Positions 11,239 to 21,990 of a stretch of DNA of 64,000 nucleotides are shown piece by piece. The notes below the pieces were generated by a model, which did no database searches, was not told where the DNA came from, and saw only the letters and a list, made by a program, of their open reading frames with translations. Positions within the stretch are counted from its first letter, which is position 1; every line of letters starts with the position of its first letter. Both the position numbers and the translations under genes were made by a program. The DNA is from Candidatus Nanopelagicales bacterium (GTDB lineage: Bacteria > Actinomycetota > Actinomycetes > S36-B12 > CAIYMF01), in contig JADGOZ010000132.1 of the NCBI GenBank assembly GCA_017882705.1, positions 1-64,000 on the forward strand. The letters are read 5' to 3'.

Positions 11239-11373
11239 GGCTCGACCGTAACCACCGGATGCCGCCGGGGTAACCCCCTGATCCCCACGCTCGCGAGGCC
11301 GCCTGCCCCGTCGTCCGGGCGGGCGGTGCTCTCGTTACAGTCGGGGTCACATCCTCGATCCGGGAGCGAGCCC

Positions 11374-12390
11374 ATGACCACCGAGACCGCCGCCGTCCCC
11401 GAGACCCCGGACCGCAACCTCGCCCTCGAGCTCGTCCGCGTCACCGAGGCCGCCGCGATGGCCGCCTCGCGCTGGGTCGGCTTCGGCGACAAGAACGGTG
11501 CCGACGGCGCCGCGGTGAACGCCATGCGCGCGCTCGTGCAGTCCGTGTCGATGCACGGCGTGGTCGTGATCGGCGAGGGCGAGAAGGACGACGCCCCGAT
11601 GCTCTTCAACGGCGAGCACGTCGGTGACGGCAGCGGTCCGGAGGTCGACGTCGCCGTCGACCCGATCGATGGGACCACCTTGTGCGCCAAGGGGATGCCC
11701 AACGCGCTCTCGGTCCTGGCGGTCTCCGAGCGCGGCACGATGTTCGACCCCTCGGCCGTGTTCTACATGGAGAAGCTCGTCACCGGTGCGGCCGCGGCCG
11801 ACGTCGTCGACATCAACGCGCCGATCGCCGACAACCTCGCCAAGATCGCCAAGGCGAAGTCCGAGCGCATCCAGGACCTGACCGTGATCATCCTCGACCG
11901 CCCGCGGCACGAGGGCATGGTCGCGGACATCCGCAGGGCCGGCGCCCGGATCAAGTTCATCACCGACGGCGACGTCGCGGGCGCCGTGATGGCGGCGCGC
12001 GACGGCACCGGCATCGACCTGCTCGTCGGCGTCGGCGGCACGCCCGAGGGCGTCATCACGGCCTGCGCGATGAAGTGCATGGGCGGCACGATCCAGGGCA
12101 AGCTCTGGCCGAAGGACCCGGAGGAGCGCCAGCGCGCGCTCGACGCCGGCCACGACCTCGACCGCGTCCTGTTCACCGACGACCTCGTCACCGGCGACAA
12201 CGTCTTCTTCGTCGCGACCGGCGTCACCGACGGCGAGATGCTCGAGGGCGTACGGTTCCGCGGCGGCACGGCGACGACCCACTCGATCGTCATGCGCAGC
12301 AAGAGCGGCACGATCCGCGAGGTCAAGAGCGAGCAGGGGCTCGCGAAGCTGCGGACCTACGCGTCGGTCGACTTCGACTCGCACAGCTGA
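11374..12390 (+). CDS. glpX: Class II fructose-1,6-bisphosphatase
   Basis: [50 protein letters not shown]. Confidence 0.95.
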   Translation: MTTETAAVPETPDRNLALELVRVTEAAAMAASRWVGFGDKNGADGAAVNAMRALVQSVSMHGVVVIGEGEKDDAPMLFNGEHVGDGSGPEVDVAVDPIDGTTLCAKGMPNALSVLAVSERGTMFDPSAVFYMEKLVTGAAAADVVDINAPIADNLAKIAKAKSERIQDLTVIILDRPRHEGMVADIRRAGARIKFITDGDVAGAVMAARDGTGIDLLVGVGGTPEGVITACAMKCMGGTIQGKLWPKDPEERQRALDAGHDLDRVLFTDDLVTGDNVFFVATGVTDGEMLEGVRFRGGTATTHSIVMRSKSGTIREVKSEQGLAKLRTYASVDFDSHS

Positions 12391-12402
12391 CCGTCTTCGC
12401 TG

Positions 12403-13095
12403 TCAGCTCCCGATCTGCGGCGTACCGCCGGAGCCCTCGATCGGCTTGCGCCCCGACGACTTGACGTCGACGCCGCCCATGAGGATCAGGCCGGTGATGC
12501 GCAGCACCGGCGCGCCCGGCGGCGGCGTGTGCTTCGGCCCGGAGTGACCGCCCATCAGCGCCACGGCGTCGACGCGGACCTCGATGCCCTCGGGCACCGT
12601 GATCTCGATGCCGCCCATGAGGCAGAAGACCGTCATCGTGGTCTCCTGCGCGGTGAGGACCGCGTCGGTGAAGTCCATCTCCACGCCGCCCATGAACGCG
12701 ACCGTGGTCATCGACGGAGGCGCGACCCAGCGGCCCTTGCGCTCGACGCCGGACATGATCGCCACCGCCGTGCCCTGGCCCTGATCCTCGCGCGACGGGT
12801 CGACCACCACGCCGCTGACTGGGACCGCGGGCACCGCGCCCTGGGTCACGGCGATCGCCTGGCCCACGCCCGGCACCGCCAGGACGCCAGGAGGCACGGG
12901 CAGGTCGTGGAGCACCGGCAGGAGCTCGGCGTACGTCGTGGCCCGATAGACCTCCGAGAGCCGTTCCTCGTGCTCGACCGGGGAGATCCGGCCCTCGGCG
13001 TACGCGTCGCGCAGGAGGCCGGCGACACGCTCGCGGTCGGCATCGGACGCGCGCAGGCGCAGGGCGTCGGCGACGGGGTCCGGCTGATCGGTCAC
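12403..13095 (-). CDS. DUF1707 / LiaF-like C-terminal domain protein
   Basis: LRASDADRERVAGLLRDAYAEGRISPVEHEERL plus repeated 'MGGVEI/MGGVDV' beta-strand motif. Confidence 0.85.
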   Translation of the reverse strand: MTDQPDPVADALRLRASDADRERVAGLLRDAYAEGRISPVEHEERLSEVYRATTYAELLPVLHDLPVPPGVLAVPGVGQAIAVTQGAVPAVPVSGVVVDPSREDQGQGTAVAIMSGVERKGRWVAPPSMTTVAFMGGVEMDFTDAVLTAQETTMTVFCLMGGIEITVPEGIEVRVDAVALMGGHSGPKHTPPPGAPVLRITGLILMGGVDVKSSGRKPIEGSGGTPQIGS

Positions 13096-13196
13096 GCGTC
13101 GAGGCTATCCTCCGCGGACCGCCGGCGAGCCGGTCGGTGTCCGGCCGGTCCGGCGCGGCACCGGAACTCATCGGTCCGCGCGGTTAGCGTGGCCAG

Positions 13197-14123
13197 GTGA
13201 CTCTCACCCCACCCTCCGCGCCCGCGCTGCAGATGCGTGGCGTGGTCAAGACGTTCGGGGAGATCCGGGCCGTCGACGGCCTCGACCTCGACCTCACGCC
13301 CGGCACGTGTCTCGGGCTGCTCGGGCCGAACGGTGCGGGCAAGTCCACGACGATGCGCATGCTCACCGGTCAGGCCATCGCCGACGCGGGGAAGATCCGG
13401 GTGCTCGGGCACGACGTGCCGCGGGAGTCGAAGCAGGCACGGGCCCGGATGGGTGTCGTGCCGCAGCGGGAGAACCTCGACGAGGACCTCACCGTGCGTC
13501 AGAACATCACCGTCTGGGCCACGCTGCTGCGCGTCCCGCGGCGCTCGCGGGACGCCGCGGTCGACGCCGCGCTCGACATGGCGCAGCTCTCCGACCGGGC
13601 CGGCTCCAAGGTGCTCACGCTGTCCGGCGGCATGCGACGACGGCTGCTCATCGCGCGCGCACTGGTTCACGCCCCGGAGCTCGTCCTGCTCGACGAGCCG
13701 ACGGTGGGCCTCGACCCGCAGGTGCGCGGCGACATCTGGACCCTCGTCGACCGGCAGCGCTCCGCGGGCGTCTCGGTGCTCATGTCGACGCACTACATCG
13801 AGGAGGCCGAGCGCCTCTGCGACGACGTCGCCGTGATGTCGCACGGTCGTGTCATCGCACGCGGCACGCCGGCGACGCTCGTCGCGGAGCACGCCGGTGT
13901 CGAGGCGCTCGAGTTCTTCGGACCGCCCGCACGGTTGGCTCAGATCGAGCGAACCGTGCAGCCCCAAGGCTTCCGGACCCGGAGGACCGGGCCCGCCGTG
14001 TCGGTGCTGCGGGCCGAGGCGCTGCCGCTCGGCATGGTCGACGAGCTGGGTGACGGGACACGACGCGCCGCGAACCTGGAGGACGTCTTCGTCCTGCTGA
14101 CCGGCGAGAAGCTGGAGGACTGA
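13197..14123 (+). CDS. ABC-2 type exporter, ATP-binding protein
   Basis: Walker [19 protein letters not shown] signature, LLDEPTVGLDP. Confidence 0.93.
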   Translation: MTLTPPSAPALQMRGVVKTFGEIRAVDGLDLDLTPGTCLGLLGPNGAGKSTTMRMLTGQAIADAGKIRVLGHDVPRESKQARARMGVVPQRENLDEDLTVRQNITVWATLLRVPRRSRDAAVDAALDMAQLSDRAGSKVLTLSGGMRRRLLIARALVHAPELVLLDEPTVGLDPQVRGDIWTLVDRQRSAGVSVLMSTHYIEEAERLCDDVAVMSHGRVIARGTPATLVAEHAGVEALEFFGPPARLAQIERTVQPQGFRTRRTGPAVSVLRAEALPLGMVDELGDGTRRAANLEDVFVLLTGEKLED

Positions 14124-14920
14124 TGGCGACCACGCAGGCGTCCGAGCAGCGGTTGAGGGCGGTCGAGACGACCGCGTTCGCCGGCGTCTTCACCCGTGAG
14201 ATCACGCTCTTCCGGCGTATCTGGAAGTCCTCGACGTTCGGCAGCATCGTCGAGCCCACGATCAACCTCGTGGCGTTCGGCTTCGGCTTCGGTGCGCTCG
14301 TCACGTCGGTGCAGGGGATCCCCTACGTGCAGTACATCGGGACCGGCGTGGTCGCGTCGGCGATCCTCTTCTCGTCGGTGTTCGCCGGGATGTACGACAC
14401 CTACGTCAAGCGCTACTACATGAAGACCTACGACGGCATCCTCGCGACGCCCGTCGACGTGCCCGAGCTGTTCCTCGCCGAGGCGGCGTGGATCGCCGTG
14501 AAGTCGGGGATCTACGGCTGCGCGCCGCTGCTCATCGCGATGATCTTCGGGCTGCCGCCGTCGTGGGGCATGCTCGCGGTGCCCTTCATCGGCATGCTCA
14601 CCGGGTTCGGCTTCGCCTTCATGGGCCAGTGGTTCTCGGGGATCGTCCCGAGCATGGACTCGTTCACCTACGTCCAGAGCGCCCTCGTGACGCCGCTCCT
14701 GCTGCTGTCCGGCGTCTTCTTCCCGATCTCGGGATTTCCGCAGTGGGTGCAGTCCCTGGCGCAGCTCAACCCGCTCTACCACTGCGTCGAGCTCGTCCGC
14801 GACGCGGTGTTCGGGTGGGACCCGAGGAGCGACCTGGTCAGCGTGACCGTGCTCTGCGCGTTCGCCGCCGTGATGGGCGCCCTCGCCGTCCGGGTGCTCC
14901 GCAAGCGCCTGATCGACTGA
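14123..14920 (+). CDS. ABC-2 type exporter, permease (NodJ-like)
   Basis: Overlaps the ATPase stop; six hydrophobic segments. Confidence 0.9.
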   Translation: MATTQASEQRLRAVETTAFAGVFTREITLFRRIWKSSTFGSIVEPTINLVAFGFGFGALVTSVQGIPYVQYIGTGVVASAILFSSVFAGMYDTYVKRYYMKTYDGILATPVDVPELFLAEAAWIAVKSGIYGCAPLLIAMIFGLPPSWGMLAVPFIGMLTGFGFAFMGQWFSGIVPSMDSFTYVQSALVTPLLLLSGVFFPISGFPQWVQSLAQLNPLYHCVELVRDAVFGWDPRSDLVSVTVLCAFAAVMGALAVRVLRKRLID

Positions 14921-14982
14921 CGAACGAGCGTCTGAGCCTCCCGTCTCCGTGATCGGGGAGATCGTGGCGCATACTTCACGGC

Positions 14983-15849
14983 GTGATCAGGGGAACCGCG
15001 CTCATCGCGGGCGGAGCGCTCGTGACGGCGCTCCTCGCCGGCTGCAGCCTCGATGCCGCTCACACGGCCTCCTCCCCGAGCTCCCGGCAGAGCCACATCA
15101 CCGGCAACCCAGCGCCGGCCCCGTCGCTCCCGTCGAAGGCGCCGACGTCGGCCGCACCCACGTCGGCCGCGCCCACGGTCAGCGCGAGCCCCACGCCGAG
15201 CGACACGAGCGGCTCGCACGACCCCGTCGGACCCACGCCGACGGGCAGCCCCGCCTACGGCAAGACCGGCGGCCTGATCCCGGTCATCACGCGCATCGAC
15301 ACGACGGACCCGGTCGTGTTCATCACGATCGACGACGGGTTCGACAAGGACCCGCGTGTGCTCTCGGTGCTCGAGTCCCGACACGTGCCCGTCACGCCGT
15401 TCCTCACCGTCGACGCGGTGCGGACGAAGCCCGGGTTCTTCACGTCGGTGCAGGCGATCACGGGGCAGTCCGTTCAGGACCACACCATCACCCACCCGCA
15501 TCTCAGCCGGCTCGACCTGGCATCGCAGACCCACGAGATCTGCGATGCCGCCGAGACCCTCACCGGGTTCTACGGCGGTCGCCCGTGGCTGTTCCGCCCG
15601 CCCTACGGCGAGTACGACCAGACGACCCGCAAGGCGGCCGCGTCGTGCGGCATGAAGGCTCTCGTCCTCTGGGACGTCTCGCTGCCCCACGCCGTCCTGC
15701 GCTACGCCAACGGCTCGGTGCTGCACCGCGGTGACATCATCCTGATCCACTGGCGGGCGAACCTGTACCGCGACATCAACGTCGCGATCGACGCCGCGAA
15801 GGCGCAGGGCCTGCGTGTCGCCGCGCTGCAGGACTACCTCCCGCGCTGA
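14983..15849 (+). CDS. Polysaccharide deacetylase family lipoprotein
   Basis: Lipobox LLAGC; VFITIDDGFDKD, DHTITHPHLSRL, FRPPYGEYD (NodB homology). Confidence 0.9.
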   Translation: MIRGTALIAGGALVTALLAGCSLDAAHTASSPSSRQSHITGNPAPAPSLPSKAPTSAAPTSAAPTVSASPTPSDTSGSHDPVGPTPTGSPAYGKTGGLIPVITRIDTTDPVVFITIDDGFDKDPRVLSVLESRHVPVTPFLTVDAVRTKPGFFTSVQAITGQSVQDHTITHPHLSRLDLASQTHEICDAAETLTGFYGGRPWLFRPPYGEYDQTTRKAAASCGMKALVLWDVSLPHAVLRYANGSVLHRGDIILIHWRANLYRDINVAIDAAKAQGLRVAALQDYLPR

Positions 15850-15914
15850 CGCTCGGCGCGGCACGTGACCACCGTCACCGCGAAGTGCGGCGCGCGCGGT
15901 CGTAGGCTCGCGGC

Positions 15915-17579
15915 ATGCCCGACTTCGAGTACTCCGACCTGCTCCCGCTCGGCCCGGACGAGACGCCCTACCGGCTGCTCACGACCGAGGGGGTGTCGAC
16001 CGTCGAGGCCGCGGGACGCACCTTCCTGCAGGTCGAGCCCGAGGCGCTGCGGCTGCTGACCGAGACCGCGATCCGCGACATCCAGCACTTGCTGCGTCCC
16101 GGTCACCTCCAGCAGCTCCGCAACATCCTCGACGACCCCGAGGCGAGCCCGAACGACCGTTTCGTGGCGCTCGACCTGCTCAAGAACGTCAACATCTCCG
16201 CCGGCGGCGTCCTGCCGATGTGCCAGGACACCGGCACCGCGATCGTGATGGGCAAGCGCGGCCAGCAGGTGCTCACGCCGGGCGACGACGAGCGCGCGAT
16301 CAGCCAGGGCGTCTACGACGCCTACACGAGGCTCAACCTGCGCTACTCGCAGATGGCGCCGCTGACGATGTGGGAGGAGAAGAACACCGGATCCAACCTC
16401 CCGGCGCAGATCGAGCTCTACTCCGACACCGCGCCGGGACACGAGACGTCGTACAAGTTCCTGTTCATGGCCAAGGGCGGCGGGTCGGCCAACAAGTCCC
16501 TGCTGTTCCAGGAGACCAAGGCCGTGCTCAACCCGGCCGGCATGCGGAGGTTCCTCGACGAGAAGCTCCGCACGCTGGGCACGTCCGCGTGCCCGCCGTA
16601 CCACCTGGCCATCGTCGTCGGCGGCACGTCGGCCGAGTTCGCGCTCAAGACCGCGAAGTACGCGAGCGCGCGCTACCTCGACGGTCTGCCGACCGCGGGA
16701 TCCTCGACGGGACATGCCTTCCGCGACCTCGAGATGGAGGCCGAGGTCCTCGAGATGACGCGCGGCTTCGGGATCGGCGCGCAGTTCGGCGGCAAGTACT
16801 TCTGTCACGACGTTCGCGTGATCCGGCTCCCCCGCCACGGCGCGTCGTGCCCGATCGCCATCGCCGTGTCCTGCTCGGCGGACCGGCAGGCGCTGGCGAA
16901 GATCACACCCGAGGGCGTGTTCCTGGAGCAGCTCGAGACCGACCCGGCGCACTACCTGCCGGAGATCACCGACGACCACCTCGACGACGACGTCGTGCAC
17001 CTCGACCTCAACAGGCCGATGGCCGAGATCCGAGCCGAGCTCACGAAGTACCCCGTCAAGACGCGCCTGTCGCTCAACGGCCCGCTCGTCGTCGCGCGCG
17101 ACATCGCGCACGCGCGCATCAAGGAGATGCTCGATGCCGGGGAACCCATGCCCGACTACCTGCGCGACCACGCCGTCTACTACGCCGGTCCGGCGAAGAC
17201 GCCCGCAGGCATGGCCTCCGGCTCGTTCGGTCCCACGACCGCCGGTCGTATGGACGCCTACGTCGACCAGTTCCAGAAGGCCGGCGGCTCCCTCGTCATG
17301 CTGGCGAAGGGCAACCGCAGCGCCGCGGTCACCCGGGCCTGCCAGGACAACGGCGGCTTCTACCTCGGCTCGATCGGCGGTCCCGCTGCACGGCTCGCGC
17401 AGGACTGCATCAAGCACGTCGAGGTCATCGACTTCCCGGAGAACGGCATGGAAGCCGTCTGGAAGATCGAGGTCGAGAACTTCCCGGCCTTCATCGTGGT
17501 CGACGACAAGGGCGAGGACTTCTTCGCCGACACGCTGCGCCCGGTCGCGCTGACGATCCCGGTAGGCCCGCCGAGCTGA
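15915..17579 (+). CDS. Class I fumarate hydratase
   Basis: [45 protein letters not shown]. Confidence 0.93.
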   Translation: MPDFEYSDLLPLGPDETPYRLLTTEGVSTVEAAGRTFLQVEPEALRLLTETAIRDIQHLLRPGHLQQLRNILDDPEASPNDRFVALDLLKNVNISAGGVLPMCQDTGTAIVMGKRGQQVLTPGDDERAISQGVYDAYTRLNLRYSQMAPLTMWEEKNTGSNLPAQIELYSDTAPGHETSYKFLFMAKGGGSANKSLLFQETKAVLNPAGMRRFLDEKLRTLGTSACPPYHLAIVVGGTSAEFALKTAKYASARYLDGLPTAGSSTGHAFRDLEMEAEVLEMTRGFGIGAQFGGKYFCHDVRVIRLPRHGASCPIAIAVSCSADRQALAKITPEGVFLEQLETDPAHYLPEITDDHLDDDVVHLDLNRPMAEIRAELTKYPVKTRLSLNGPLVVARDIAHARIKEMLDAGEPMPDYLRDHAVYYAGPAKTPAGMASGSFGPTTAGRMDAYVDQFQKAGGSLVMLAKGNRSAAVTRACQDNGGFYLGSIGGPAARLAQDCIKHVEVIDFPENGMEAVWKIEVENFPAFIVVDDKGEDFFADTLRPVALTIPVGPPS

Positions 17580-17603
17580 CCGCCACCGCTCCGGCAGCAC
17601 GCA

Positions 17604-17643
17604 CGAACGCCCCCCATCCGGCAGGACCGGAGGGGGGCGTTCG
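17604..17643. terminator. Rho-independent-like terminator hairpin
   Basis: cgaacgcccccc...ggggggcgttcg perfect 12-bp stem downstream of fumarase. Confidence 0.8.
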
Positions 17644-17653
17644 TCGAGCTGGG

Positions 17654-18241
17654 TCAGTACCAGCCGTGGCTGTTCATGTGGCGAAGAGCGCCGCAGGGAG
17701 TGCCGTAGCGGCCATGGATGTAGCCGAGGCCCCACTTGATCTGGGTGACCGGGTTGGTGCGCCAGTCGGCTCCCGCCGAACGCATCTTCGACCCGGGCAG
17801 CGCCTGCGGGATGCCATGGGCACCCGAGCTGTGGTTGTGAGCCTTGTGGTTCCAATGGCTCTCGCGGTTCCACACCGTGACGAGGCAGGTGAACTGTGCC
17901 GCTGACGTCAGGTGGTACTTCGTGACGAGAAGCCGCTTGGCCCACCACTTGTTGAAGCTCACGGTGGCGAAGCGGAACGGCGCGACGGTGCCCACCTGGG
18001 CGATCGTCACGCGCGGCGCGGCGGCAGGCGCCGTGCGCGCCGCGGGAGCGGCGGCCGCCACGGTCGCGGCTGCGCTGGTGACCGCAACGGTCGACCGGGT
18101 AGCGGTGGTCGTGGAGGCTGCCGACGCCGCCTCGATGACGGGAGTGGGCGCGACGGCGGACAGGGCGCCCACGGCCAGGGTGCCTGCTGCGATCACGACG
18201 AGGCGGCGGCGCAGCGGGCTCGTCGACGATGTGCTGGTCAC
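17654..18241 (-). CDS. Secreted transglycosylase-like protein
   Basis: Signal peptide plus CLVTVWNRESHWNHKAHNHSSGAHGIPQALPGSKM lytic transglycosylase-like motif. Confidence 0.85.
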   Translation of the reverse strand: MTSTSSTSPLRRRLVVIAAGTLAVGALSAVAPTPVIEAASAASTTTATRSTVAVTSAAATVAAAAPAARTAPAAAPRVTIAQVGTVAPFRFATVSFNKWWAKRLLVTKYHLTSAAQFTCLVTVWNRESHWNHKAHNHSSGAHGIPQALPGSKMRSAGADWRTNPVTQIKWGLGYIHGRYGTPCGALRHMNSHGWY

Positions 18242-18583
18242 ACGAGATCCTTAGTCGGGCGGCGACGCTCCGGTGCGCCTCCGCTGCAGGACCCCTGGCT
18301 CGGGCCCGACACCGCCCACCGGAGAAGAACCGGGCGTATGCCGGAGCGCTGGCCCCGGTGGACGCAGGGTCCGGTGGGGCGGCGTGCAGAGCCGGACGTC
18401 GATCGGACTGTGCTGCTCCGGTCGGCCCGCGTGCGGTGCTGCTCCTCCGGGGGAATGCCACGTGGGCCGAGGAGCTGCGGGCTGGTCCGACCCCGTTCGC
18501 GGGATCTTGACGTGCTCCACCCTGCCGGTAACGACCCACATTCGGCCACCTCGACCTGAGGTACTCACTCTCAGGTGCAGGCC

Positions 18584-18592
18584 TTGTCCACA
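18584..18592 (+). promoter_or_regulatory. Perfect DnaA box TTGTCCACA
   Basis: Exact match to the actinobacterial DnaA box. Confidence 0.55.
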
Positions 18593-18664
18593 GCCCAAAA
18601 CAGCCTATATATGTATAAACCGGACAACCCCTGTGAGGTGGACCACAGGTGTACGGCGCTGCCC

Positions 18665-18673
18665 TGTGGACAA
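18665..18673 (-). promoter_or_regulatory. Perfect DnaA box TTGTCCACA (reverse)
   Basis: tgtggacaa on + strand. Confidence 0.55.
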
Positions 18674-18825
18674 CTCCGTCGACGGGATCTGACGCAGCGT
18701 GAGTAGGGCGCTACACCCCGGCGTGTCATTCCATCATCCGAGGCCCGTCCGCTGCCGCGCGGGGCGGCACGTCGAGGGCACCCCGTCGCGCAGCAGCGCA
18801 GCCCGCGACCACGGCACTATCGGCA

Positions 18826-18868
18826 CAGCACCCGTAATCCCTTGCGCCACAGCGGATTACGGGTGCTG
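18826..18868. terminator. Perfect 15-bp inverted repeat downstream of phoH
   Basis: cagcacccgtaatcc / ggattacgggtgctg with 13-nt loop. Confidence 0.7.
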
Positions 18869-18874
18869 CTGAAG

Positions 18875-20206
18875 TCACACCTGCAGATCCTCGAGCATCT
18901 CGGTGACGAGTGCGGCGATGGGGCTGCGCTCGCTGCGAGTGAGGGTGACGTGGGCGAAGAGCGGGTGACCCTTGAGCTTCTCGGTGACCGCGACGATGCC
19001 GTCGTGCCGGCCGACGCGGAGGTTGTCGCGCTGGGCGACGTCATGGGTGAGCACTACGCGCGAATCCCTACCGATGCGCGAGAGAACCGTCAGCAGCACG
19101 TTGCGCTCGAGGGACTGCGCCTCGTCGACGATGACGAACGAATCGTGCAGTGAGCGGCCCCGAATGTGAGTAAGCGGAAGGACTTCCAGCATTCCTCGGT
19201 CGACGATCTCCTCCACGACTTCCTGGGTCGTAAGCGCGCCTAGCGTGTCGAACACCGCCTGGCCCCAGGGCGACATCTTCTCGCTCTCGCTGCCCGGGAG
19301 GTAGCCGAGATCCTGGCCACCGACGGCGTAGAGCGGGCGGAAGACCACGACCTTGCGGTGCTGACGACGCTCGAGCACCGCCTCCAGCCCGGCGCACAGC
19401 GCGAGTGCCGACTTCCCCGTGCCGGCACGACCACCCAGCGACACGATGCCGACCTCGTGGTCGAGCAGGAGGTCGAGCGCGACCCGCTGTTCGGCACTGC
19501 GACCGTGCAGGCCGAAAGCCTCGCGATCCCCTCGCACCAGGCGGATCTGCTTGTCCGGCGTGACGCGGGCGAGCGCGCTGCCGCGCTCGGAGACGAGGAC
19601 GAGCCCGGTGTGGCACGGCAGGTCGCGCGCGGCGTCGAGATCGATGCGGTCCTGCTCGTAGAGCTGGTCGACCACGGCGCCCGGGACGTCGAGCTCGGTC
19701 ATCCCGGTCCAGCCGCTCTCCACGACCAGCTCGGCGCGGTACTCCTCCGCGGTGAGCCCCACCGACGACGCCTTGACGCGCATCGGGAGGTCCTTGCTCA
19801 CCAGGACGACGTCGCGGCCCTCGGCCGCGAGATTCCTTGCCACCGCAAGGATCCGCGTGTCGTTGTCACCGAGCTGGAAGCCGCTCGGCAGGACGGAGGT
19901 GTCGGTGTGGTTGAGCTCGACGCGCAGCGTTCCCCCCGCGTCGCCGACCGGCATCGGGTCGTCGAGGCGTCCATGCTCGACGCGCAGGTCGTCGAGCAGT
20001 CGCAGGGCCTGGCGCGCGAAGTAGCCCAGCTCCGGGTGCGAGCGTTTCGCCTCGAGCTCCACGATCACCACGACGGGCACGATGACCTCGTGCTCGTCGA
20101 AGCGCAGCAGGGCGTGGGGGTCCGACAGGAGCACCGAGGTGTCCAGCACGTAGGTGCGGACGGCAGTGGTCGAGGCGGAGGATGGGCGTCGGCGCGCAGC
20201 GGGCAC
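18875..20206 (-). CDS. PhoH family protein (PIN domain + PhoH ATPase)
   Basis: [15 protein letters not shown] start; [16 protein letters not shown] Walker [12 protein letters not shown]. Confidence 0.93.
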   Translation of the reverse strand: MPAARRRPSSASTTAVRTYVLDTSVLLSDPHALLRFDEHEVIVPVVVIVELEAKRSHPELGYFARQALRLLDDLRVEHGRLDDPMPVGDAGGTLRVELNHTDTSVLPSGFQLGDNDTRILAVARNLAAEGRDVVLVSKDLPMRVKASSVGLTAEEYRAELVVESGWTGMTELDVPGAVVDQLYEQDRIDLDAARDLPCHTGLVLVSERGSALARVTPDKQIRLVRGDREAFGLHGRSAEQRVALDLLLDHEVGIVSLGGRAGTGKSALALCAGLEAVLERRQHRKVVVFRPLYAVGGQDLGYLPGSESEKMSPWGQAVFDTLGALTTQEVVEEIVDRGMLEVLPLTHIRGRSLHDSFVIVDEAQSLERNVLLTVLSRIGRDSRVVLTHDVAQRDNLRVGRHDGIVAVTEKLKGHPLFAHVTLTRSERSPIAALVTEMLEDLQV

Positions 20207-20352
20207 AAGGGCCTCCCCGAAGGCGGGCCGCCCCGGGCGGTGGCCCGAATGTCTTCGACCGTAAGCCCGCCCTCACGTCTTCACGGCGCGCCACGCCGAC
20301 ACCTGAGATGACGTTGGTGTGAAGAGGTGACCGGCTCGCGGCGAGCGGAGTG

Positions 20353-21126
20353 CTAGACCCCGAAGCGGCGGCCGCGGGCGCCATAGGCCCGCAGTGCGCG
20401 CAGGAAGTCCACCTTGCGGAAGTCCGGCCAGTAGGCCTCGCAGAAGTAGAACTCGGAGTGCGCCGACTGCCAGAGCAGGAAGCCGGAGAGCCGCTGCTCC
20501 CCCGACGTGCGGATCACGAGGTCGGGGTCGGGCTGGCCCGCGGTGTAGAGGTGCTCGGCGATGTGCTCCGCGTCGAGGTCGGCGGCGAGGTCGTCGAGGG
20601 TCACGCCCTCGGCCGCGGCCTGTGCGAGGAGGGCACGGACCGCGTCGACCACCTCGCGGCGCCCGCCGTAGCCGACCGCGACGTTGACCATGAGTCCGGT
20701 GCGCGTCGCGGTGGCGTCGTCGGCCGCCTTGAGCACCTCGGCGGTGTGGGCCGGCAACAGGTCGAGGGCTCCCACCGGGTGCAGCCGCCAGGTACCGCGC
20801 GAGGCGAGGCCCGTGACGGTCTCCTCGATGATGCGCAGCAACGGGTCGAGCTCGGCGGCCGGGCGGCTGAGGTTGTCGGTGCTGAGGAGCCACAGGGTGA
20901 CGACCTCGACCCCGACCTCGTCGCACCAGCCCAGGAACTCCTCGATCTTGTCCGCGCCCGCCTGGTGCCCGTGGGCGGAGCTCATCCCCTGCGCCGCGGC
21001 CCAGCGACGGTTGCCGTCGAGCATGACGCCGACGTGGCGCGGGATGCGGGTGGGGTCCAGCGAGGCCTTGATCCGGCGTTCGTAGACGCCGTAGACGAGG
21101 TCGGTCACACCCACGGTGCGCCACAC
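20353..21126 (-). CDS. uppS: Isoprenyl (polyprenyl diphosphate) transferase, UppS family
   Basis: VGVMLDGNRRWA, GGRREVVDA, PDPDLVIRTSGEQRLSGFLLWQSAHSEFYF. Confidence 0.93.
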   Translation of the reverse strand: MWRTVGVTDLVYGVYERRIKASLDPTRIPRHVGVMLDGNRRWAAAQGMSSAHGHQAGADKIEEFLGWCDEVGVEVVTLWLLSTDNLSRPAAELDPLLRIIEETVTGLASRGTWRLHPVGALDLLPAHTAEVLKAADDATATRTGLMVNVAVGYGGRREVVDAVRALLAQAAAEGVTLDDLAADLDAEHIAEHLYTAGQPDPDLVIRTSGEQRLSGFLLWQSAHSEFYFCEAYWPDFRKVDFLRALRAYGARGRRFGV

Positions 21127-21248
21127 CTCCCGAACGCCACGGCCCCCGGTCGGTCGACCGGCGTGGCCCGAAGATTACCGGGGCGTGACAGCGGTTGTCT
21201 GCGCTCGCGACGCGGTGCGCGGCGAGCGTCACACGATCGGCGCTCGCC

Positions 21249-21268
21249 AACCTACGGTTCCGTAAGTT
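21249..21268. promoter_or_regulatory. Palindromic operator-like site AACCTACGGttCCGTAAGTT
   Basis: 9-bp arms with one mismatch, 11 bp upstream of the trhA start. Confidence 0.5.
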
Positions 21269-21279
21269 ACTCTGGCGTA

Positions 21280-21990
21280 GTGAGCGAGACGCACCCGAAC
21301 CCCGCGCCCGCCGACCTGGAGTCGGTCACCGACACGACCGTGGCTGCCCCGGTCGATCCGCCCAAGCCGCACCTGCGCGGCTGGCTGCACGCCGGCATGG
21401 CACCCGTGTCGCTGGTGCTCGGCATCGTCCTGGTAGCCCTGTCGCCCGCGCAGTACCGCTGGGCCGCGGCGCTCTACAGCCTCACGGCGATCATGCTGTT
21501 CGGCACCAGCGCCGTCTACCACCGCTTCAACTGGAAGCCGCGCAACAAGGTCCTGCTCAAGCGGTTGGACCACTCGAACATCTTCCTCATCATCGCCGGC
21601 AGCTACACGCCCTTCGCGGTCGTGCTCCTGCCGCCCGACCAGGAGAAGGTCCTCCTCATCCTGGTGTGGAGCGGCGCGCTCGCCGGTGTGCTGTTCCGCG
21701 TCTTCTGGGTCGGCGCCCCGCGCTGGCTCTACACGCCGATCTACATCGCCCTCGGCTGGGTCGCGGTCTTCTACCTGCCCGCGTTCTGGTCCGCGGGCGG
21801 CCCGGCCGTCGTGATCCTCCTGGCGGCCGGTGGCCTCTGCTACTCAGCAGGCGGCGTCGTCTACGCCCTCAAGCGACCGAACCCCAGCCCCACCTGGTTC
21901 GGCTTCCACGAGGTCTTCCACGCGTTGACCCTCGCCGGCTTCCTCACCCAGTACATCGCCGTGAGCCTGGTCCTCTACAGCGCCAAGTGA
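21280..21990 (+). CDS. trhA: Hemolysin III family membrane protein (TrhA/PAQR)
   Basis: FGTSAVYHRFNWKPRNKVLLKRLDHSNIFLIIAGSYTPFAV, FHEVFHALTLAGFLTQYIAV. Confidence 0.93.
   Translation: MSETHPNPAPADLESVTDTTVAAPVDPPKPHLRGWLHAGMAPVSLVLGIVLVALSPAQYRWAAALYSLTAIMLFGTSAVYHRFNWKPRNKVLLKRLDHSNIFLIIAGSYTPFAVVLLPPDQEKVLLILVWSGALAGVLFRVFWVGAPRWLYTPIYIALGWVAVFYLPAFWSAGGPAVVILLAAGGLCYSAGGVVYALKRPNPSPTWFGFHEVFHALTLAGFLTQYIAVSLVLYSAK

Noticed and set aside
8746-12390. 1214-aa ORF and other very long ORFs (for example 38366-41404, 15834-18539, 60989-63946)
   Set aside because: They run antisense to or out of frame with well-supported genes and have low-complexity Arg/Ala/Gly/Pro-rich composition typical of high-GC shadow frames.
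15118-15185. Direct repeats (ccgacgtcggccgc...) as a possible regulatory iteron or CRISPR-like array
   Set aside because: They encode the low-complexity Pro/Thr/Ser/Ala linker of the deacetylase lipoprotein (APTSAAPTSAAPTV).
18242-18560. Possible c-di-AMP (ydaO/yuaA) riboswitch in the long leader of the transglycosylase gene
   Set aside because: Context is suggestive, but I could not find the conserved blocks (GGGTGAAT.., CCGTCAGCTAACC..) on the minus strand. An Infernal search would decide.
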